Assembly: GCF_025144335.1 (NCBI RefSeq)
Contig: NZ_CP083539.1
Coordinates: 373,501 to 437,500 of the forward strand
Origin: Jannaschia sp. W003
GTDB taxonomy: Bacteria; Pseudomonadota; Alphaproteobacteria; Rhodobacterales; Rhodobacteraceae
Length of the DNA: 64,000 nt
Direction: 5' to 3'
Shown: positions 41,676 to 50,680 of the stretch, piece after piece
Layout of the letters: the number at the start of each line of letters is the position of its first letter
How positions within the stretch are numbered: position 1 is the first letter of the stretch
The notes under the pieces: model-generated
What the model was told of the DNA's origin: nothing
Seen by the model: only the letters and a program-made list of their open reading frames with translations
Databases searched by the model: none
Made by a program: the position numbers and the translations under genes

Positions 41676-43871
41676 ATGGACGTCGTCGACGACCTGCCGA
41701 TCCTCGCCCGCAACAAGATCGCCCAGCGCCCCAAGCTCGAGGGCGGCCGCCGCCTGCGCATGGACACCACGTTCGCGCCCGCCGGCGACCAGCCCACCGC
41801 GATCAAGGAACTGGTGAGCGGCGTCACCGGCGGCGAGCGAGACCAGGTGCTGCTCGGCGCCACGGGCACCGGCAAGACCTTCACCATGGCCAAGATCATC
41901 GAGGAGACCCAGCGCCCCGCGATCATCCTCGCGCCGAACAAGACGCTGGCCGCCCAGCTCTACGGCGAGTTCAAGGGCTTCTTCCCCGACAACGCGGTGG
42001 AGTACTTCGTCTCCTACTACGACTACTACCAGCCCGAGGCCTACGTGCCGCGCTCCGACACGTTCATCGAGAAGGAGAGCCAGATCAACGAGCAGATCGA
42101 CCGGATGCGCCACTCGGCCACCCGGGCGCTGCTGGAGCGCGACGACGTCATCATCGTCGCCTCGGTCTCCTGCATCTACGGCATCGGCTCGGTCGAGACC
42201 TACGGCGCCATGACCCAGGACCTCGTGGTCGGCTCCGAGTACGACCAGCGCAAGGTCATGGCCGACCTCGTCGCCCAGCAGTACCGCCGCAACGACGCCG
42301 CCTTCTCGCGCGGCACGTTCCGCGTGCGCGGCGACTCGGTCGAGGTCTGGCCCGCGCACCTCGAGGACAGCGCCTGGCGGCTCAGCTTCTTCGGCGAGGA
42401 GCTGGAGGCCATCGTCGCCTTCGACCCCCTCACGGGCGCCAAGACCGGCGCGATGGACAAGATCCGCATCTACGCCAACTCGCACTACGTGACGCCGCGC
42501 CCGACGATGCAGCAGGCCATCAAGGGCATCAAGGCGGAGCTTCAGGTGCGCCTCGACCAGCTCGTGGGCGAGGGCAAGCTCCTGGAGGCCCAGCGCTTGG
42601 AGCAGCGCACCAAGTTCGACCTCGAGATGCTGGAGGCCACCGGCGTCTGCAACGGCATCGAGAACTATTCACGGTACCTCACGGGCCGCGCCCCCGGCGA
42701 GCCGCCCCCCACGCTCTTCGAGTACATCCCGGACGACGCCATCGTCTTCGCCGACGAGTCCCACGTCTCGGTGCCGCAGATCGGTGCGATGTACCGGGGC
42801 GACTTCCGCCGCAAGATGACCCTGGCCGAGCACGGCTTCCGCCTGCCGAGCTGCATGGACAACCGCCCCCTCAAGTTCGAGGAGTGGGACGCCATGCGCC
42901 CCCAGTCGGTGTTCGTCTCGGCCACCCCCGCCGCCTGGGAGCTGGAGCAGACCGGCGGCGTCTTCACCGAGCAGGTGATCCGCCCCACCGGCCTCCTCGA
43001 CCCGCAGATCGAGATCCGCCCCGTGGGCATGCAGGTCGACGACCTGCTCGACGAGATCAGGCGCGTCACCCAGCGCGGCATGCGGACCCTGGTGACGACC
43101 CTCACCAAGCGCATGGCCGAGGACCTGACCGAGTACCTCAACGAGCAGGGCATCAAGGTCCGCTACATGCACTCCGACATCGACACGATCGAGCGGATCG
43201 AGATCCTGCGCGACCTGCGGCTCGGCGCCTTCGACGTGCTGATCGGCATCAACCTCCTGCGCGAGGGTCTCGACATCCCCGAATGCGGGCTGGTCGCGAT
43301 CCTCGATGCCGACAAGGAGGGCTTCCTGCGCTCCGAGACCTCGCTCGTGCAGACCATCGGCCGGGCCGCGCGCAACGCCGACGGGCGGGTCATCATGTAC
43401 GCCGACCGCATCACCGGCTCGATGGAGCGCGCGATGCGCGAGACCGAGCGCCGCCGCGCCCGGCAGATGGCCTACAACGAGGAGCACGGCATCACCCCCG
43501 AGACCGTGAAGAAGAATGTCGAGGACGTGCTCGCGGGCCTCTACCAGGGCGACGTGGACATGAGCCGCGTGACGGCCAAGATCGACAAGCCCATGGCCGG
43601 CGCCAACCTCCAGGCCCACCTCGACGGCCTGCGCGAGCGGATGCGGAAAGCGGCCGAGAACCTCGAGTTCGAGGAGGCCGCGCGCCTCCGCGACGAGGTC
43701 AAGCGGCTGGAGCAGGTCGACCTTCTGGTCTCCGACGACCCCCTCGCCCGCCAGTCCGCGGTCGCGCAGGCGGTCGAGGACGCGCGCAAGGCGGAAGGGC
43801 GGAGCACGGCCGGGCGGCCAGGCCAGCGCGGGGGGAATGTCAAGCGGAGGAAGAACAGGAAGTCGCAGTAG
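41676..43871 (+). CDS. uvrB: Excinuclease ABC subunit B
   Basis: A 731-residue helicase-like subunit of nucleotide excision repair. It has Walker A GATGTGKT (61-68), the beta-hairpin region [20 protein letters not shown], the DEAD-type box VFADESHVS, helicase motifs [12 protein letters not shown] and [14 protein letters not shown], and a C-terminal UVR domain ([20 protein letters not shown]) that binds UvrC, followed by a charged tail ending KRRKNRKSQ. The product loads on damaged DNA with UvrA and then recruits UvrC. No SOS box of the alphaproteobacterial GTTC-N7-GTTC type is visible in the 270 bases upstream. Confidence 0.97.
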   Translation: MDVVDDLPILARNKIAQRPKLEGGRRLRMDTTFAPAGDQPTAIKELVSGVTGGERDQVLLGATGTGKTFTMAKIIEETQRPAIILAPNKTLAAQLYGEFKGFFPDNAVEYFVSYYDYYQPEAYVPRSDTFIEKESQINEQIDRMRHSATRALLERDDVIIVASVSCIYGIGSVETYGAMTQDLVVGSEYDQRKVMADLVAQQYRRNDAAFSRGTFRVRGDSVEVWPAHLEDSAWRLSFFGEELEAIVAFDPLTGAKTGAMDKIRIYANSHYVTPRPTMQQAIKGIKAELQVRLDQLVGEGKLLEAQRLEQRTKFDLEMLEATGVCNGIENYSRYLTGRAPGEPPPTLFEYIPDDAIVFADESHVSVPQIGAMYRGDFRRKMTLAEHGFRLPSCMDNRPLKFEEWDAMRPQSVFVSATPAAWELEQTGGVFTEQVIRPTGLLDPQIEIRPVGMQVDDLLDEIRRVTQRGMRTLVTTLTKRMAEDLTEYLNEQGIKVRYMHSDIDTIERIEILRDLRLGAFDVLIGINLLREGLDIPECGLVAILDADKEGFLRSETSLVQTIGRAARNADGRVIMYADRITGSMERAMRETERRRARQMAYNEEHGITPETVKKNVEDVLAGLYQGDVDMSRVTAKIDKPMAGANLQAHLDGLRERMRKAAENLEFEEAARLRDEVKRLEQVDLLVSDDPLARQSAVAQAVEDARKAEGRSTAGRPGQRGGNVKRRKNRKSQ

Positions 43872-43984
43872 GTCGCGCGTCCCGCCTCCGCAGGTGGGCG
43901 ATCGTTCGCGATTTTCCGCCCCGGCGACAAATCGGCGCCCCAATTCGGCGAGACCCCGAGTGCGACCGCTTGGGAGCTCTCGTG

Positions 43985-45088
43985 ATGCGATATGGCCTCT
44001 TGTTCTCGGACGTCGCCGCCGTCCTCCTGGGCTTGATCGGGCTGGCAGGCTTGGCGAGCTTCTCGGTGTTCGTGAACTGGACGATCGCCTACGAGCTCGG
44101 CCGGCTGCACCTCTTCGCAGGCCTTGCGGTCATTCTGGCCGGAGTGACGCTCGTCTATCTCTACCCGCCGCTCCACCAGAGAATCCTGCGGTCCACCTTC
44201 CCGGTCGTTCCCCGAGCGATCTTCGCTTCACTGTCGTTCGCCTGGCTGACGCTCTCGCTCGGATACCTGCGCCATTTCGGTCGCTCCGACATGCCGCTCT
44301 CCGGGACGTTGGAAGAGTACTTCGGTTGGGTGATGGGCGCGGCCTATGTTGCTCTCGCGCTTCTGATTTTTCCGTTCGGCATCGGATACGGCGAGTTGCG
44401 CGCCGAGCACCGGGCCCGGAGGAAAGCAGAGGCCCTTGACCGCCTGAACGCCCAGATCGCCGAGCAGATGGCGATCCAACAGCGACCGGGCGAAACCGGG
44501 GCACGACCCGGTGCGGCCCCGGTCGAACGGGGCCCCGGCGCACGGGTGGCGTCCTTCGCGGGCCTGCTGGGGTTGGCGTATTGCGGGTATGTCTATCTCT
44601 TCGGCACCGTGAGCCAGACCCTCCATCTCGATGGGGTTCTCGATGCGTATGCCCTGCCCACGATCGCCGGCGGGTCCATGTTGGGCTGGGCATGGGTCTT
44701 TGCCGATCGGAAATCGGTGATGGCCCGCGCTCATGCACAAGGCAACGGTACGTGGAAGACCGCCATCTCGCTGATCGCCGGGATGCCCGTGATGGCCGTG
44801 ACCGCGTACCTCGCGGTAGGGTATTACGCCTTTCCCTACACATGGAATGCGCTGACCGAGAACCCGCAAGTCGTGAAACCCTATCTCGTCACCGGGATCA
44901 GCACCGGCCGGAGATCGAAGGGGTGCCTGACGCTCGCGTACATGGAGCAACCAGATCGGACCACGCGAATGTGCCTCGGCAGACAATTCGGCCTGAGCCG
45001 CTCCGAGGGCGAGATTCTGCTCATCGAGGGCGAACTCAGCCGGTTCGGTCATTCGATGGAGCGGACACGGGTATTGAGAAACGAATAG
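43985..45088 (+). CDS. Multi-pass membrane protein of unknown function
   Basis: A 367-residue protein I do not recognise. Seven or so hydrophobic segments are visible: four in residues 1-140, then a charged coiled-coil-like stretch (AEHRARRKAEALDRLNAQIA, about 145-165), two or three more between 185 and 275, and a C-terminal soluble part of about 90 residues with a cysteine pair region (GCLTLAYMEQ, MCLGRQFGLSR). Start ATG 43985; GTG 43982 is equally possible. G+C and third-position bias are visibly lower than for uvrB and the downstream glycosyltransferase, suggesting recent acquisition. Confidence 0.65.
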   Translation: MRYGLLFSDVAAVLLGLIGLAGLASFSVFVNWTIAYELGRLHLFAGLAVILAGVTLVYLYPPLHQRILRSTFPVVPRAIFASLSFAWLTLSLGYLRHFGRSDMPLSGTLEEYFGWVMGAAYVALALLIFPFGIGYGELRAEHRARRKAEALDRLNAQIAEQMAIQQRPGETGARPGAAPVERGPGARVASFAGLLGLAYCGYVYLFGTVSQTLHLDGVLDAYALPTIAGGSMLGWAWVFADRKSVMARAHAQGNGTWKTAISLIAGMPVMAVTAYLAVGYYAFPYTWNALTENPQVVKPYLVTGISTGRRSKGCLTLAYMEQPDRTTRMCLGRQFGLSRSEGEILLIEGELSRFGHSMERTRVLRNE

Positions 45089-45229
45089 GCGTAGGGCGGC
45101 ATCCATAGCCGATCACTCACCCTTCACACTCCCTCTATGCCCGCGATCGGCCGATCGGTTCCACCAGGGCGGAACTCGTTGCGAGATCTCGGCAAGTGAT
45201 CTGAACCGATCCCCCCGGCCCGTGTCTCC

Positions 45230-46084
45230 CTACCCTTCGCCTGCCCGCGACGCCCGCGCCCATCCGTCCCGCGCGCGCGCCTGTGGCAGCGTGCACCGGC
45301 TCCACAGGCATACCCCCGCATAGACCGCGCTCGCCACCGGCATCGCGAGCGCGGGGCCGGCATAGTCGCGCAGACGGCGCCGCGCGCCTCCGCCCCCCAG
45401 CCCCGGATACCGCCGCCGAAGCTCGCGGTTGCCGAAGTCCCAGCGCCGGCGCACCGCCGCGAGTTCGCGCAGCGTGCCGGGCACCGGCCAGGCGAATCCG
45501 GCCTCGACCTCGCGCCGCTCATGGGGCCGGAACAGGAGCCGCACGAACATGTCGTCCGCCACCACGTCCGGGAACGCGCCCCAGCGCCGGCGCCCGGCCG
45601 CGTTCACCGCATAGAGCCCGCAGCCCGGGATCTCGCGGCGCGCGAACGGAAGCCGCGCCCAGACGCGGGCGTAGCACCCGGCCGCCCAGCCGCCGGAATG
45701 GACCGCACGCACCCGCCCGCTGGCATAGCCCGGCGTCCGCCCGCCCAGCGCCGCCACGAGCGCCCCGATCAGCGAGGGGTCGACCACCACGTCCGCGTCC
45801 ACGTGGACGAGCACCGCCGCCCCCTCGGGCAGGGCGCGGTTGAGCGCCGCCGTCTTGGAGCCTTCCGCGATCTCGATCAGCCGCAGCGCGACGCCCGCGT
45901 CCCCCGCCTCGGCCGCGGCGCGCCGGACCACCGCCGCGCTCCGGTCGCGGCAGCCGTTGGCCACCACGTCGATCGCCAGCCGCCACCCCGCCGGCATCGG
46001 GCTGGCCACCAGCGCCGACAGGCACGGCCCGACCACCCGCTGCTCGTCGCGGCACGGAACGATCACCTTCACCAGTCTCTTCAT
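45230..46084 (-). CDS. Family 2 glycosyltransferase
   Basis: A 284-residue GT-A fold enzyme. The N-terminal nucleotide-sugar site reads VIVPCRDEQRVVGPCLSALV, and the metal-binding motif is VHVDADVVVDPSL. SKTAALNRALPEGA is the conserved helix between them, and DDMFVRLLFRPHERREVE plays the role of the acceptor and catalytic region. A C-terminal hydrophobic segment (LAMPVASAVYAGVCLW) could attach it to the membrane. The gene is not linked to other glycan genes. Its 227-base upstream region is very G+C-rich and contains a repeat-family copy. Confidence 0.85.
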   Translation of the reverse strand: MKRLVKVIVPCRDEQRVVGPCLSALVASPMPAGWRLAIDVVANGCRDRSAAVVRRAAAEAGDAGVALRLIEIAEGSKTAALNRALPEGAAVLVHVDADVVVDPSLIGALVAALGGRTPGYASGRVRAVHSGGWAAGCYARVWARLPFARREIPGCGLYAVNAAGRRRWGAFPDVVADDMFVRLLFRPHERREVEAGFAWPVPGTLRELAAVRRRWDFGNRELRRRYPGLGGGGARRRLRDYAGPALAMPVASAVYAGVCLWSRCTLPQARARDGWARASRAGEG

Positions 46085-46265
46085 GCCCCCCCGCCCCCGC
46101 CCCCGCGTCGGCGCGAGGGTGGCACCGCGCCCCCGCGCGCGCCGAGCGGTTTCGGACCGCGCGCCCGCGCGGGCGGACATTCGCCGCCGGCCCCGCGTCC
46201 CGCGAGAGCGCCCCGGTCGCGCGAACGCCCGCCGCCCGTCTCCGAACGCCCCTCCCCGGCGGCCC
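46085..46265. other. Very G+C-rich intergenic region, no gene
   Basis: Between the glycosyltransferase start and the repeat copy the sequence is extremely G+C-rich with many short inverted repeats (for example CCCCGCGCGCGCC-like runs). Long frames exist on both strands only because stops are rare at this composition. I see no family-like protein and no RNA gene. Confidence 0.5.
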
Positions 46266-46313
46266 CCCGCATGCACGGGTGGTGCATGGGGGGTGCACGG
46301 GGGGCGCCCCCCT
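46266..46313 (-). repeat. Copy 2 of the 3'-end G+C repeat family
   Basis: On the minus strand, beginning in the stop codon of the small membrane protein gene, the sequence is GGGGGCGCCCCCC, then GTGCACCCCCC, ATGCACCACCC and GTGCATGCGGGG. The order and spacing match copy 1 at 8686-8733, which begins just after sdaA in the same gene-relative orientation. Confidence 0.7.
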
Positions 46314-46587
46314 ATTTCCGGTGCAGCAGCGTTCGCACCAGTGCCACCACCACGGCCGCGCCTACGGCGCCCACGAAGGCCACCAAGAGCAGCCCTCCGG
46401 CCGCCAGCACCGTCACGCCCAGCGCCGCCAGCACGAACGGCGTGGCGATCGCCGCCGCCGCGCCCACCAGCGCGTAGAGCGCCACGCTGCGCCCCGTGAC
46501 CTTGCCCGCCAGCGCCCCGATCACCAGTCCGATCAGCGCCAGCACCACCAGCGCCGCGATGCCCAGGCCTTCGAAGAAACCTTCCAT
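46312..46587 (-). CDS. Small three-helix membrane protein
   Basis: A 91-residue protein with hydrophobic segments GIAALVVLALIGLVIGALAG, LYALVGAAAAIATPFVLAAL and LLVAFVGAVGAAVVVALV, ending LLHRK. The Gly-rich first segment resembles the GlsB/YeaQ class, but I cannot assign it firmly. ATG at 46587 is preferred because GGAGG lies six bases upstream; the ATG 12 bases earlier lacks this. It faces away from the exported protein at 46673 and shares an 85-base upstream region containing a CtrA-type site. Confidence 0.65.
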   Translation of the reverse strand: MEGFFEGLGIAALVVLALIGLVIGALAGKVTGRSVALYALVGAAAAIATPFVLAALGVTVLAAGGLLLVAFVGAVGAAVVVALVRTLLHRK

Positions 46588-46633
46588 TCCGTCCTCCATG
46601 TCCGACGCCCCGCCACATAGCGCGGCGGGGCGA

Positions 46634-46648
46634 TTAACCCTGCCTTAA
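46634..46648. promoter_or_regulatory. Full CtrA-type binding site
   Basis: TTAACCCTGCCTTAA is an exact TTAA-N7-TTAA site, and it continues as a direct repeat TTAACC-N5-TTAACC. It lies 25 bases upstream of the exported protein gene at 46673 and 47 bases upstream of the divergent small membrane gene. CtrA sites of this form control cell-cycle and motility genes in alphaproteobacteria. Binding is inference. Confidence 0.6.
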
Positions 46649-46672
46649 CCGCGATCCCGTCCAATCGCACCC

Positions 46673-47320
46673 ATGCGCATCCTGCTGCTCGCCCTCTTCA
46701 CGCTCTTGCCCGCCCCCGCCAATCCCGGCCCCTGGCCCCGCGCCGAGGGCGAGATCTACGCGCTGGGCTTCGTGCAGGGGGGCAGCGATCCGTGGGCCAG
46801 GCTCTATGCCGAGGTCGGCGGCCCGCGCCGGCTCACCTTCGGGCTCGACCTGGGCGGGCACCTCCAGGGCCCCGAGGCCGAGCGGCGCGTGCGCGCCTTC
46901 CTGCGCGTGCCCCTCGATGTACTGCCCGCGCCGTGGCGGGCGGCGGTCGAGACGGGCTTCGGGCAGGACATGCCCCGCAGCGCACGGCCCGTGGCGCGGG
47001 CCTCGCTCGGCGTCTCGGCGGGGCGCGGCTTCGAGACCGCGATGGGCGGCGGCTGGACCGCCTTCGCCCTGCGCGCCGAGGCGGCCGCGGACGGCACCGC
47101 GCCCACGCGGCTGACCGCCTCGGCCGTGGCGGGGATCCGGCCCGCCGAGGGGTGGACCGTGGAGCTGGGAGCCTTCGCCGAGTCGGAGGGCGACGACACC
47201 TCGGTCACCCTCGCCCCTACGGTGCAGCGCGCCATGGGCGGCATCGGCGACCTGCGCCTCGGGGTGGCCCTGTCGGAGGACGGCGCGGCGCTGCGCCTCG
47301 GCCTCGCGCGGGAATTCTGA
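46673..47320 (+). CDS. Exported protein of unknown function, beta-barrel-like
   Basis: A 215-residue protein with a signal peptide (MRILLLALFTLLPAPANPG). The mature part has many short amphipathic strands with Gly and alternating hydrophobic residues (LTFGLDLGGHLQG, RASLGVSAGRGFETAMGGGW, DLRLGVALSEDGAALRLGLA), and it ends in Phe (REF), the usual last residue of outer-membrane barrels. That makes an outer-membrane protein likely, but no family is recognised. It lies directly after a full CtrA-type site, so it may be cell-cycle or motility controlled. Confidence 0.65.
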   Translation: MRILLLALFTLLPAPANPGPWPRAEGEIYALGFVQGGSDPWARLYAEVGGPRRLTFGLDLGGHLQGPEAERRVRAFLRVPLDVLPAPWRAAVETGFGQDMPRSARPVARASLGVSAGRGFETAMGGGWTAFALRAEAAADGTAPTRLTASAVAGIRPAEGWTVELGAFAESEGDDTSVTLAPTVQRAMGGIGDLRLGVALSEDGAALRLGLAREF

Positions 47321-47494
47321 CGCCCCTCGCGATCCCCGCGCACGCGCCGTTGCGCGGACCGCCACGACGGGACGCTTGATCGGTGCGCCGGACGCAGTAG
47401 ATGCCCGCCATCCGGGCGCGAGGCTCCGTCCGGCGGCTGCAGGAGCGAGGTCTCGCTCCGAGAGCGCGATCCTCTTCCCCAAGGTCCCGCCCCG

Positions 47495-47752
47495 ATGCGC
47501 TTTCCCCTTCTCTCCGCCGCCGTCGTCGCGGCCTTCGCCGCCCTGTCCGCCCCCGCCTTCGCGGACGGCGTCACCGGCACAGTCGCCTCGTTCGACCCCG
47601 CGACCCGCACCCTCGTGATGTCGGACCGTACCGTGTGGCTGCTGGGCGACGCCGCCCCCGCGACCCTCGCCCCCGGCCAGCGCGTCACCATCGTCTACCG
47701 CTCGGCGGGCGAAGATGGCCTGACCGGCGTGGCCCGCGTGACCGTCGACTGA
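47495..47752 (+). CDS. Small exported protein, DUF1344-like
   Basis: An 85-residue protein with a signal peptide cleaved near AFA-DG (about residue 23). The mature region GTVASFDPATRTLVMSDRTV with GQRVTIVYRS resembles the DUF1344 family of small periplasmic proteins, which look like short OB-type barrels. Function unknown. ATG at 47495 follows a 174-base gap that I find otherwise empty. Confidence 0.65.
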   Translation: MRFPLLSAAVVAAFAALSAPAFADGVTGTVASFDPATRTLVMSDRTVWLLGDAAPATLAPGQRVTIVYRSAGEDGLTGVARVTVD

Positions 47753-47807
47753 CACCCCGCGGTCGAACGGCCCCGCCGCGCGCGTCCCCCCGGCGCGCGC
47801 GGCGCCC

Positions 47808-48362
47808 CTACAGCCGGGCCTCGCCCACGCGCAGGATCACCGGCACCACCAGCTCCTCCTCGTCGGTGAGGTGGCGGTCGAGGAACCCCTCCATCCGCCG
47901 CACCGTGTCCGCCATCGGCCCCGCCTCGCCCCCGCCGAGCAGCACGTTGGCGTCCGCGGCGAAGCGCTCCAGCTCCTCGTGGAGGCGGTGGTGGTCCGCG
48001 TCGAGCAGCGCGAAGCCCCGCTCCAATGTTGGCGCGTGGGCTGCCAGCTTCGGAAAGTACACCTCGTCCTCCACGCTGTGGTGGCCGTGCAACTCCTGCA
48101 GGAACAGGCTGCCGACGCGCGCCAGCCGCGACGCATGGACCTCGGGCGCCAGCCGCCCCGCCTCGCGCTCCGCCAGGTCGGAGCCGAGCATCGCCAGCAT
48201 GCGCCGGAAGCGGAGGTGCCGCTCCAGCCAGAACCGGGTCAGCGCGCCGAACTCGGGATGCGCCTCCCAGGTCTCGCGGGGAATCTCCTCCACGAGCGCG
48301 CGCAGGGTGTCCGGCAGGCCCGCGCGCCGCTCCAGCGCCAGGGGATCCGGGGCGCCCCTCAC
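47808..48362 (-). CDS. Hemerythrin HHE-domain protein
   Basis: A 184-residue four-helix protein with the His/Glu pattern of hemerythrin-like domains: WLERHLRFRRMLAML, LQELHGHHSVEDEVYFPKL, LLDADHHRLHEELERF and FLDRHLTDEEELVVPVIL. The HxxxE of helix 3 and the E-H pairs suggest a di-iron site used for oxygen, NO or iron sensing. GTG at 48362 overlaps the upstream gene stop by GTGA, coupling it to the membrane protein. It is unlike the nitrite-repair protein YtfE/RIC in length and lacks its N-terminal part. Confidence 0.88.
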   Translation of the reverse strand: MRGAPDPLALERRAGLPDTLRALVEEIPRETWEAHPEFGALTRFWLERHLRFRRMLAMLGSDLAEREAGRLAPEVHASRLARVGSLFLQELHGHHSVEDEVYFPKLAAHAPTLERGFALLDADHHRLHEELERFAADANVLLGGGEAGPMADTVRRMEGFLDRHLTDEEELVVPVILRVGEARL

Positions 48363-48646
48363 TCGCGGGGCCGGTCCATGGTCGGCTCGAGGATCTCCAG
48401 CACCTGCGCGGCCCAGTCGCCCACCACGGGGATGAAGTTGATCTGCGCCAGCGACCACACCACGACCGACAGGATCACCGTGGCGCCCAGCACCGTGCCG
48501 AGGCCGAAGGCCAGCCCGCGGTAGAGCTGGAACGCGATCAGCTTCGGGATCGAGTTGTGGACCTGGATGAACCGGTGCCGGTTCAGCCGCGCCAGCTCGC
48601 GGCGCAGCGCCGACAGCTCGTCCATGAGATCGTCGTCCGGGGTCAT
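48359..48646 (-). CDS. Small membrane protein (DUF5665-like)
   Basis: A 95-residue protein with an amphipathic N-terminal helix (LMDELSALRRELARLNRHRF), then one long hydrophobic region GLGTVLGATVILSVVVWSLA and a C-terminal GDWAAQVLEILEP. The segment NSIPKLIAFQLYRGLAFGLG is typical of the DUF5665 family. ATG at 48646 is preferred over a GTG 18 bases upstream. It is coupled to the hemerythrin-like gene by a four-base overlap. Function unknown; a single-span or hairpin inner-membrane partner of that protein is possible. Confidence 0.7.
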   Translation of the reverse strand: MTPDDDLMDELSALRRELARLNRHRFIQVHNSIPKLIAFQLYRGLAFGLGTVLGATVILSVVVWSLAQINFIPVVGDWAAQVLEILEPTMDRPRE

Positions 48647-48673
48647 GGGCGGCGACGCTAGCACCGGCGCCCG

Positions 48674-49126
48674 TCAGAGCAAGCCGCGGAAGGCGATGTA
48701 GGCGGCGGCTGTTGCAGCATTGGCGAGATTCAGGGACCGCACGTGGGGCGAGCGCATCGGCAGGCGCACCGCCCGCGCGCCCTCCAGCGCCTCGGGGGGC
48801 AGGCCCACGGTCTCGGAGCCGAACAGGAGCTGGGCGTCGCCGGGCCACGCCACGTCGTAGGCGGAGGTCTCGCCCCACTCCTCGAAGGCGAAGCGCGGGC
48901 CGGGGCGGCGGGCCGCGAAGTCGGCCCACGTGTCGTAGCGGTGCAGCGGCACGTGAGGCCAGTAGTCGAGCCCCGCGCGGCGCACCGCCCGGTCGGTGAT
49001 CTCGAAGCCCAGCGGCCCCACGAGGCACAGGTCGATCTCCAGGGCTGCGCAGGTGCGGGCGATGGTGCCGGTGTTGCCGGGGATCAGGGGCCGCACCAGC
49101 ACGATCGCGGGGCGGTTCCCGCTCAC
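48674..49126 (-). CDS. trmL: tRNA (cytidine/uridine 34)-2'-O-methyltransferase
   Basis: A 150-residue SPOUT-class methyltransferase that modifies the wobble position of tRNA-Leu. The N-terminal part is AIVLVRPLIPGNTGTIARTC, and the trefoil-knot SAM site follows from QLLFGSETVGLPPEAL and RLPMRSPHVRSLNLANAATA, the TrmL/SpoU motifs 2 and 3. Length is that of minimal TrmL. GTG at 49126 overlaps the dacB stop by four bases. The product would act as a dimer in the cytoplasm. Confidence 0.94.
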   Translation of the reverse strand: MSGNRPAIVLVRPLIPGNTGTIARTCAALEIDLCLVGPLGFEITDRAVRRAGLDYWPHVPLHRYDTWADFAARRPGPRFAFEEWGETSAYDVAWPGDAQLLFGSETVGLPPEALEGARAVRLPMRSPHVRSLNLANAATAAAYIAFRGLL

Positions 49127-50580
49127 GCGTGCACGGTCCACCAGCGCTCGATCAGGTCGAACTGCAGCGAGCGCGAGCGCCGCGCCCATTCCCGTCCGCC
49201 CTCGGGGCGGTCGCGCTGGGCCACCGAGAGGCCCGCGCGCCGTTCCACGTCGGCGGTGAGCGTGGCGAAGGCCAGCGGCCGGCCCGAGCGGGCGTTGAAG
49301 TAGCCCGCAAGGCAGGACGCGAAGTTCAGCGTGCCGGTCTTGGCCTGCACGGGGATGTTGCGATCCGCCTCGATGGTCAGCTCGCGCATCAGGGGCCGCA
49401 CCCGCGCCTCGGCGCCCGCGGCCGTGAGCACGCGCACGAGGCCCAGCCCGCTGACCCGCGTGGTGCCGTTCAGCCCCGAGTGGTCGTCGAAGTCCGCGCG
49501 CCCCAGGCCGGCCCGCTCCTCGAGCCAGCGGGTCATCATCGCGCCCGAGGCGTCGAGCGTGCCTGTGTTCAGCCCCCGGCGCACGCTCGACGCGAGGCCC
49601 AGCACCTCGGCGGTGATGTTGGTGGAATAGCGCAGCATGGAGCGCACGATGCGGTCGAGCGGCGCGCTCTGGGTGCGCGCGATCACGGCGCCGCCCTGCG
49701 GCCGGCGGAGCACCCGCTCGGGGGCGGGCGCCTCCACCTCCTCGTAGGCCAGCAGCTTCGAGAGCACCTCGCCCGCGTACTGCGCCGGGTTGCGCACCGG
49801 CAGCCAGCGCGAGCCGGACCCGCCGAGCTGCGCGCGCGCCACCGTCCACAGGTCCACGTCGCCGCCGTCGCGGTAGGTGTAGACCGGCAGGGTGCGGTTC
49901 TCGACCGCGATGCGCGAGGTGGAGACCTCGGGGCGGAAGCGCTCGGTGCGGGCCTCCATCGAGGTCTCGTAGCCGGTGCCCGCACGGCGCCAGGCGAAGT
50001 GGACGCGGTTGAAGTTCACGTTGAGGCCCGAGATCGAGGGGTTGTAGCCCACGTGCTCGGGCTGCGTGGGGTCGATGCGCTCGATCAGGGGCAGCGCGCC
50101 GTCCCAGATCAGCAGCCGCCCGCCGACGGCGCGCAGGCCCGCGGCCTTGGCCTGCTCCACGAGGTCGTGGAGCCCGTCGGTGTCCATGCCCGGATCGCCC
50201 CCGCCCACCAGCACGAGGTCGCCGTCGAGGCGGCCCTCCCGGATCGGCCCGGTGGCCACCAGCGTCGTCTCGAAGCGGTGGTCCGGGCCGAGCGTCTCGA
50301 GCGCGTAGAGCGCCGTGACCGCCTTCGCCACCGAGGCGGGCGGCAGGAGGCGGATCGGGTTCACCGACTCCAGCACCTCGCCCGTGTGCGCGTCGGCCAC
50401 CACGGTCGAGATGTCGCCCCCGAGCCGCGCCGCGGCGATCAGGCGCTCCGCATCCGGCGCGCTGCGCGCCAGCAGGTCGTCGGGCCGCGTCGCCGCACGC
50501 ATCGAGGTCGCCGGCGCGTCGGCGCAGGCCGGCAGGGCCGACGTGGACATGATGCCGGCGAGGAAGTGGCGTCGATCCAT
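49123..50580 (-). CDS. dacB: D-alanyl-D-alanine carboxypeptidase/endopeptidase (PBP4, S13)
   Basis: A 485-residue penicillin-binding protein that trims peptidoglycan stems. The active-site motifs are SxxK in PPASVAKAV (83-86), SxN in RYSTNITAEV and KTG in VQAKTGTLNF. The N-terminus MDRRHFLAGIMSTSALPACA has a twin-arginine-like pair and a possible lipobox LPAC, so it may be exported by Tat and lipidated. A large insert between SxxK and SxN, typical of S13 enzymes, is present. ATG at 50580. The gene overlaps trmL by GTGA. Confidence 0.93.
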   Translation of the reverse strand: MDRRHFLAGIMSTSALPACADAPATSMRAATRPDDLLARSAPDAERLIAAARLGGDISTVVADAHTGEVLESVNPIRLLPPASVAKAVTALYALETLGPDHRFETTLVATGPIREGRLDGDLVLVGGGDPGMDTDGLHDLVEQAKAAGLRAVGGRLLIWDGALPLIERIDPTQPEHVGYNPSISGLNVNFNRVHFAWRRAGTGYETSMEARTERFRPEVSTSRIAVENRTLPVYTYRDGGDVDLWTVARAQLGGSGSRWLPVRNPAQYAGEVLSKLLAYEEVEAPAPERVLRRPQGGAVIARTQSAPLDRIVRSMLRYSTNITAEVLGLASSVRRGLNTGTLDASGAMMTRWLEERAGLGRADFDDHSGLNGTTRVSGLGLVRVLTAAGAEARVRPLMRELTIEADRNIPVQAKTGTLNFASCLAGYFNARSGRPLAFATLTADVERRAGLSVAQRDRPEGGREWARRSRSLQFDLIERWWTVHA

Positions 50581-50680
50581 GGGTGGGACCCTCCGAGGCA
50601 GTCGAACGCCTCACTGCCGGGGCCGTTCCTCCTTGCCAACCCGCTTCCGCCCATCGGGGGCCGGTGCTAGCGCGATCGTC

